DNA from: Lactifluus volemus
Taxonomy: Eukaryota > Basidiomycota > Agaricomycetes > Russulales > Russulaceae
Assembly (NCBI GenBank): GCA_022376515.1
Contig: WTXI01000379.1
Coordinates: 1-32,617, forward strand
DNA: 32,617 nt
Direction of reading: 5' to 3'
The position numbers and the translations under genes were made by a program. The notes beneath the pieces are model-generated. The model worked only from the letters and a program-made list of their open reading frames with translations. It ran no database searches and was not told the DNA's origin. Position 1 is the first letter of the stretch, and each line of letters starts with the position of its first letter. Of the stretch, positions 31,406-32,617 are shown one piece after another.

Positions 31406-32276
31406 TTAATACGGCACCCTAACCATCCCGTTCAATTTTTGATACTCGGCTTCGATCTGTCTTACGAAGTCCCTGATTTCATGACCATTCTGCGGCTGGA
31501 TTAGTTCAAGCTACGGTGCAAAGTTGACAACATTAAACCTCACAGCCTGCCACGTCTCGTCGTGGACGCAAACCTTCTCTGCATTGATGACGATGGTGCA
31601 GCTCTTGCTGTAAGGTCAGAGTGAACATAAGTCCGTGATTGAGAGGGTAAAAGAATGTAGCGCACGTATGCCCAAAAGGTCAGTGATCCAAATGCTTTTT
31701 GGAGTAACAAAACACCCTCTGCACCCGTTCCACTGCCATCCATACCTGCGCACCGCCCAACTCCACTATCTGTCCAGTCAATCTTGGCAGTGCGAGCACA
31801 TCTAAATGCGACGTCCGGTGTTCCAATCTGATCTCGGCCTTGATAATTTGACACATGACAAATTCCCACCATGTCCTCATCGGCGTGTACTTCGCAACGC
31901 ACAGCTGTTGAACATTCCCGGCGCATTCATCGCGACCGTGCGGACAGGTGACGCCAAATTCTGATCGGATGAATTATTCTGTTTGAAAAAGTCATTATTT
32001 AGTTGATTGGATGGGAAGCGATTATTACACATACCTGGCAACATAGGCGAGAGAAAGATCAATCTTGGGTGCTACTTTTGGGATGACCTTGTCGAACAAA
32101 GTCTCGCAAAGCAGGGCGTCCGGACAGCGTGACATGACGCCCAACATTACAGGTACCCGATGATGGGCATCAGTAAGAGGACCCGGGCCCGACAATGCTT
32201 CCTGCGTGTCCGTGGAGCCCGCGTATGTTACGGTAACATACAATGATACCACCAATAGAACACCCCTTAGAAGCAT
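31406..32276 (-). CDS. GILT-family (gamma-interferon-inducible lysosomal thiol reductase-like) secreted protein, frame breaks
   Basis: A secretory/vacuolar thioredoxin-fold protein related to lysosomal thiol reductase. Exon 1 (32035-32276) gives a signal peptide (M-L-L-R-G-V-L-L-V-V-S-L-Y-V-T-V-T-Y-A-G) and the domain start V-P-V-M-L-G-V-M-S-R-C-P-D-A-L-L-C-E. Further blocks: G-V-T-C-P-H-G-R-D-E-C-A-G-N-V-Q-Q-L-C (the GILT signature), T-W-W-E-F-V-M-C-Q, I-G-T-P-D-V-A, G-S-G-T-G-A-E-G-V-L-L-L-Q, S-C-T-I-V-I-N and a C-terminus ending G-M-V-R-V-P-Y-stop. The active-site equivalent reads C-P-D-A rather than C-x-x-C, so the resolving Cys appears absent and reductase activity is doubtful. Single-base breaks occur near 31974, 31957 and 31848, and probably near 31660. 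The last intron is very short (33 nt). Confidence 0.8.
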
Positions 32277-32617
32277 CGCACCTCGCCGTTAGTTGATAAC
32301 GCTTGGACAAGTGGCGGGCCATCTGCCTTGCGTCATTTGCGCCGACCCAACTTGAACACGTGCCCGCCTTTTCCAGGTCTCTATCATTCACTCAGATGAC
32401 TACTGTAGCCCTTATCGCTGCTTCCGATCCCTTTACTGTTATAAGAGTAAGAACAGCAGCTTTTCACTTTCCGACGTACATTGTCAGAGAAAAAAACCTA
32501 TGTAGAGTAATACTAGTGGCGCTTCTGTGCCTCATCCCACCATGTTCGGGCTTCATGGTCAACCTTGGGCGGCTCAAAATACCGGCATCTTGAGATAAAC
32601 GCTGCCAGGTGATGACA
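32277..32617. other. Window-end region with the promoter of the GILT gene
   Basis: It contains the promoter of the GILT gene. A plus-strand ATG at 32396 opens a frame (M-T-T-V-A-L-I-A-A-S-D-P-F-T) that could be the first exon of a gene running off the window, with a possible GTAAGA donor near 32446, but nothing confirms it. Confidence 0.3.

Noticed and set aside
1..32617. Transposons, CRISPR arrays, tRNA and rRNA genes
   Set aside because: No transposase or reverse-transcriptase motifs, no long terminal or direct repeats, no spaced repeats and no cloverleaf I could identify by eye.

Overview
The window looks like nuclear DNA from a filamentous basidiomycete, most likely an Agaricomycete. Genes are packed tightly on both strands and cut by many short introns (mostly 45-65 nt, GT..AG, with a few of 33-39 nt). 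The gene content is typical fungal housekeeping plus secreted proteins: chitin deacetylases, ribosomal proteins, HIS6, OST1, a membrane-anchored aspartic protease and a MATH-BTB protein. I see no operons, CRISPR, transposons, tRNA or rRNA. The taxonomic placement is inferred from gene architecture and remembered family resemblance, not from a database search.

Layout. 1-2953: two tandem chitin deacetylase genes on the minus strand, the first cut by the window edge. 3123-5021: an allantoate-permease-like MFS transporter (minus), head-to-head with an AARSD1-like alanyl-tRNA editing protein (5238-7000, plus). 7144-8060: a RING protein with an acidic tail (minus). 8416-9698: a 2-oxoglutarate/Fe(II) oxygenase (minus, first exon unresolved). 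9994-10957: a membrane coiled-coil protein of unknown function (plus). 11180-13587: a MATH-BTB protein (minus). 13702-15909: a multi-pass membrane protein with a spermidine-synthase-like domain (minus). 16140-17783: a membrane SDR (plus). 18175-18699: ribosomal protein uL29/RPL35 (minus), divergent from HIS6 (18946-20223, plus). 20338-22271: a hydroxyacid-oxoacid transhydrogenase (minus), divergent from an aspartic protease with a C-terminal membrane anchor (22511-24687, plus). 25180-27074: a PPR protein (minus). 27266-27854: a small secreted protein (plus). 28077-29828: OST1 (minus). 29888-30862: mitochondrial uL22m (minus). 30950-31279: a possible secreted protein (plus). 31406-32276: a GILT-family protein (minus).

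The strongest unexpected pattern is a mosaic of sequence integrity. Genes at 3.1-13.6 kb and 25.2-30.9 kb can be spliced exon by exon into perfectly open frames. Genes at 0-2.9, 14.7-24.1 and 31.4-32.3 kb carry many single-base frame breaks, almost all explicable as single-base deletions. These include about four in RPL35, normally an essential gene, so residual consensus errors are the most economical explanation; true decay of a duplicated block is the alternative.

I did not find a convincing undescribed multi-gene system. The most interesting biological details are an in-frame, stop-free 57-nt intron that splits the iron-binding HxD motif of the oxygenase, three perfect inverted repeats (one inside an intron), an apparent intron loss between the tandem deacetylases, and a RING domain with an Asp ligand. 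The genes here serve unrelated pathways; adjacency mainly reflects shared divergent promoters.
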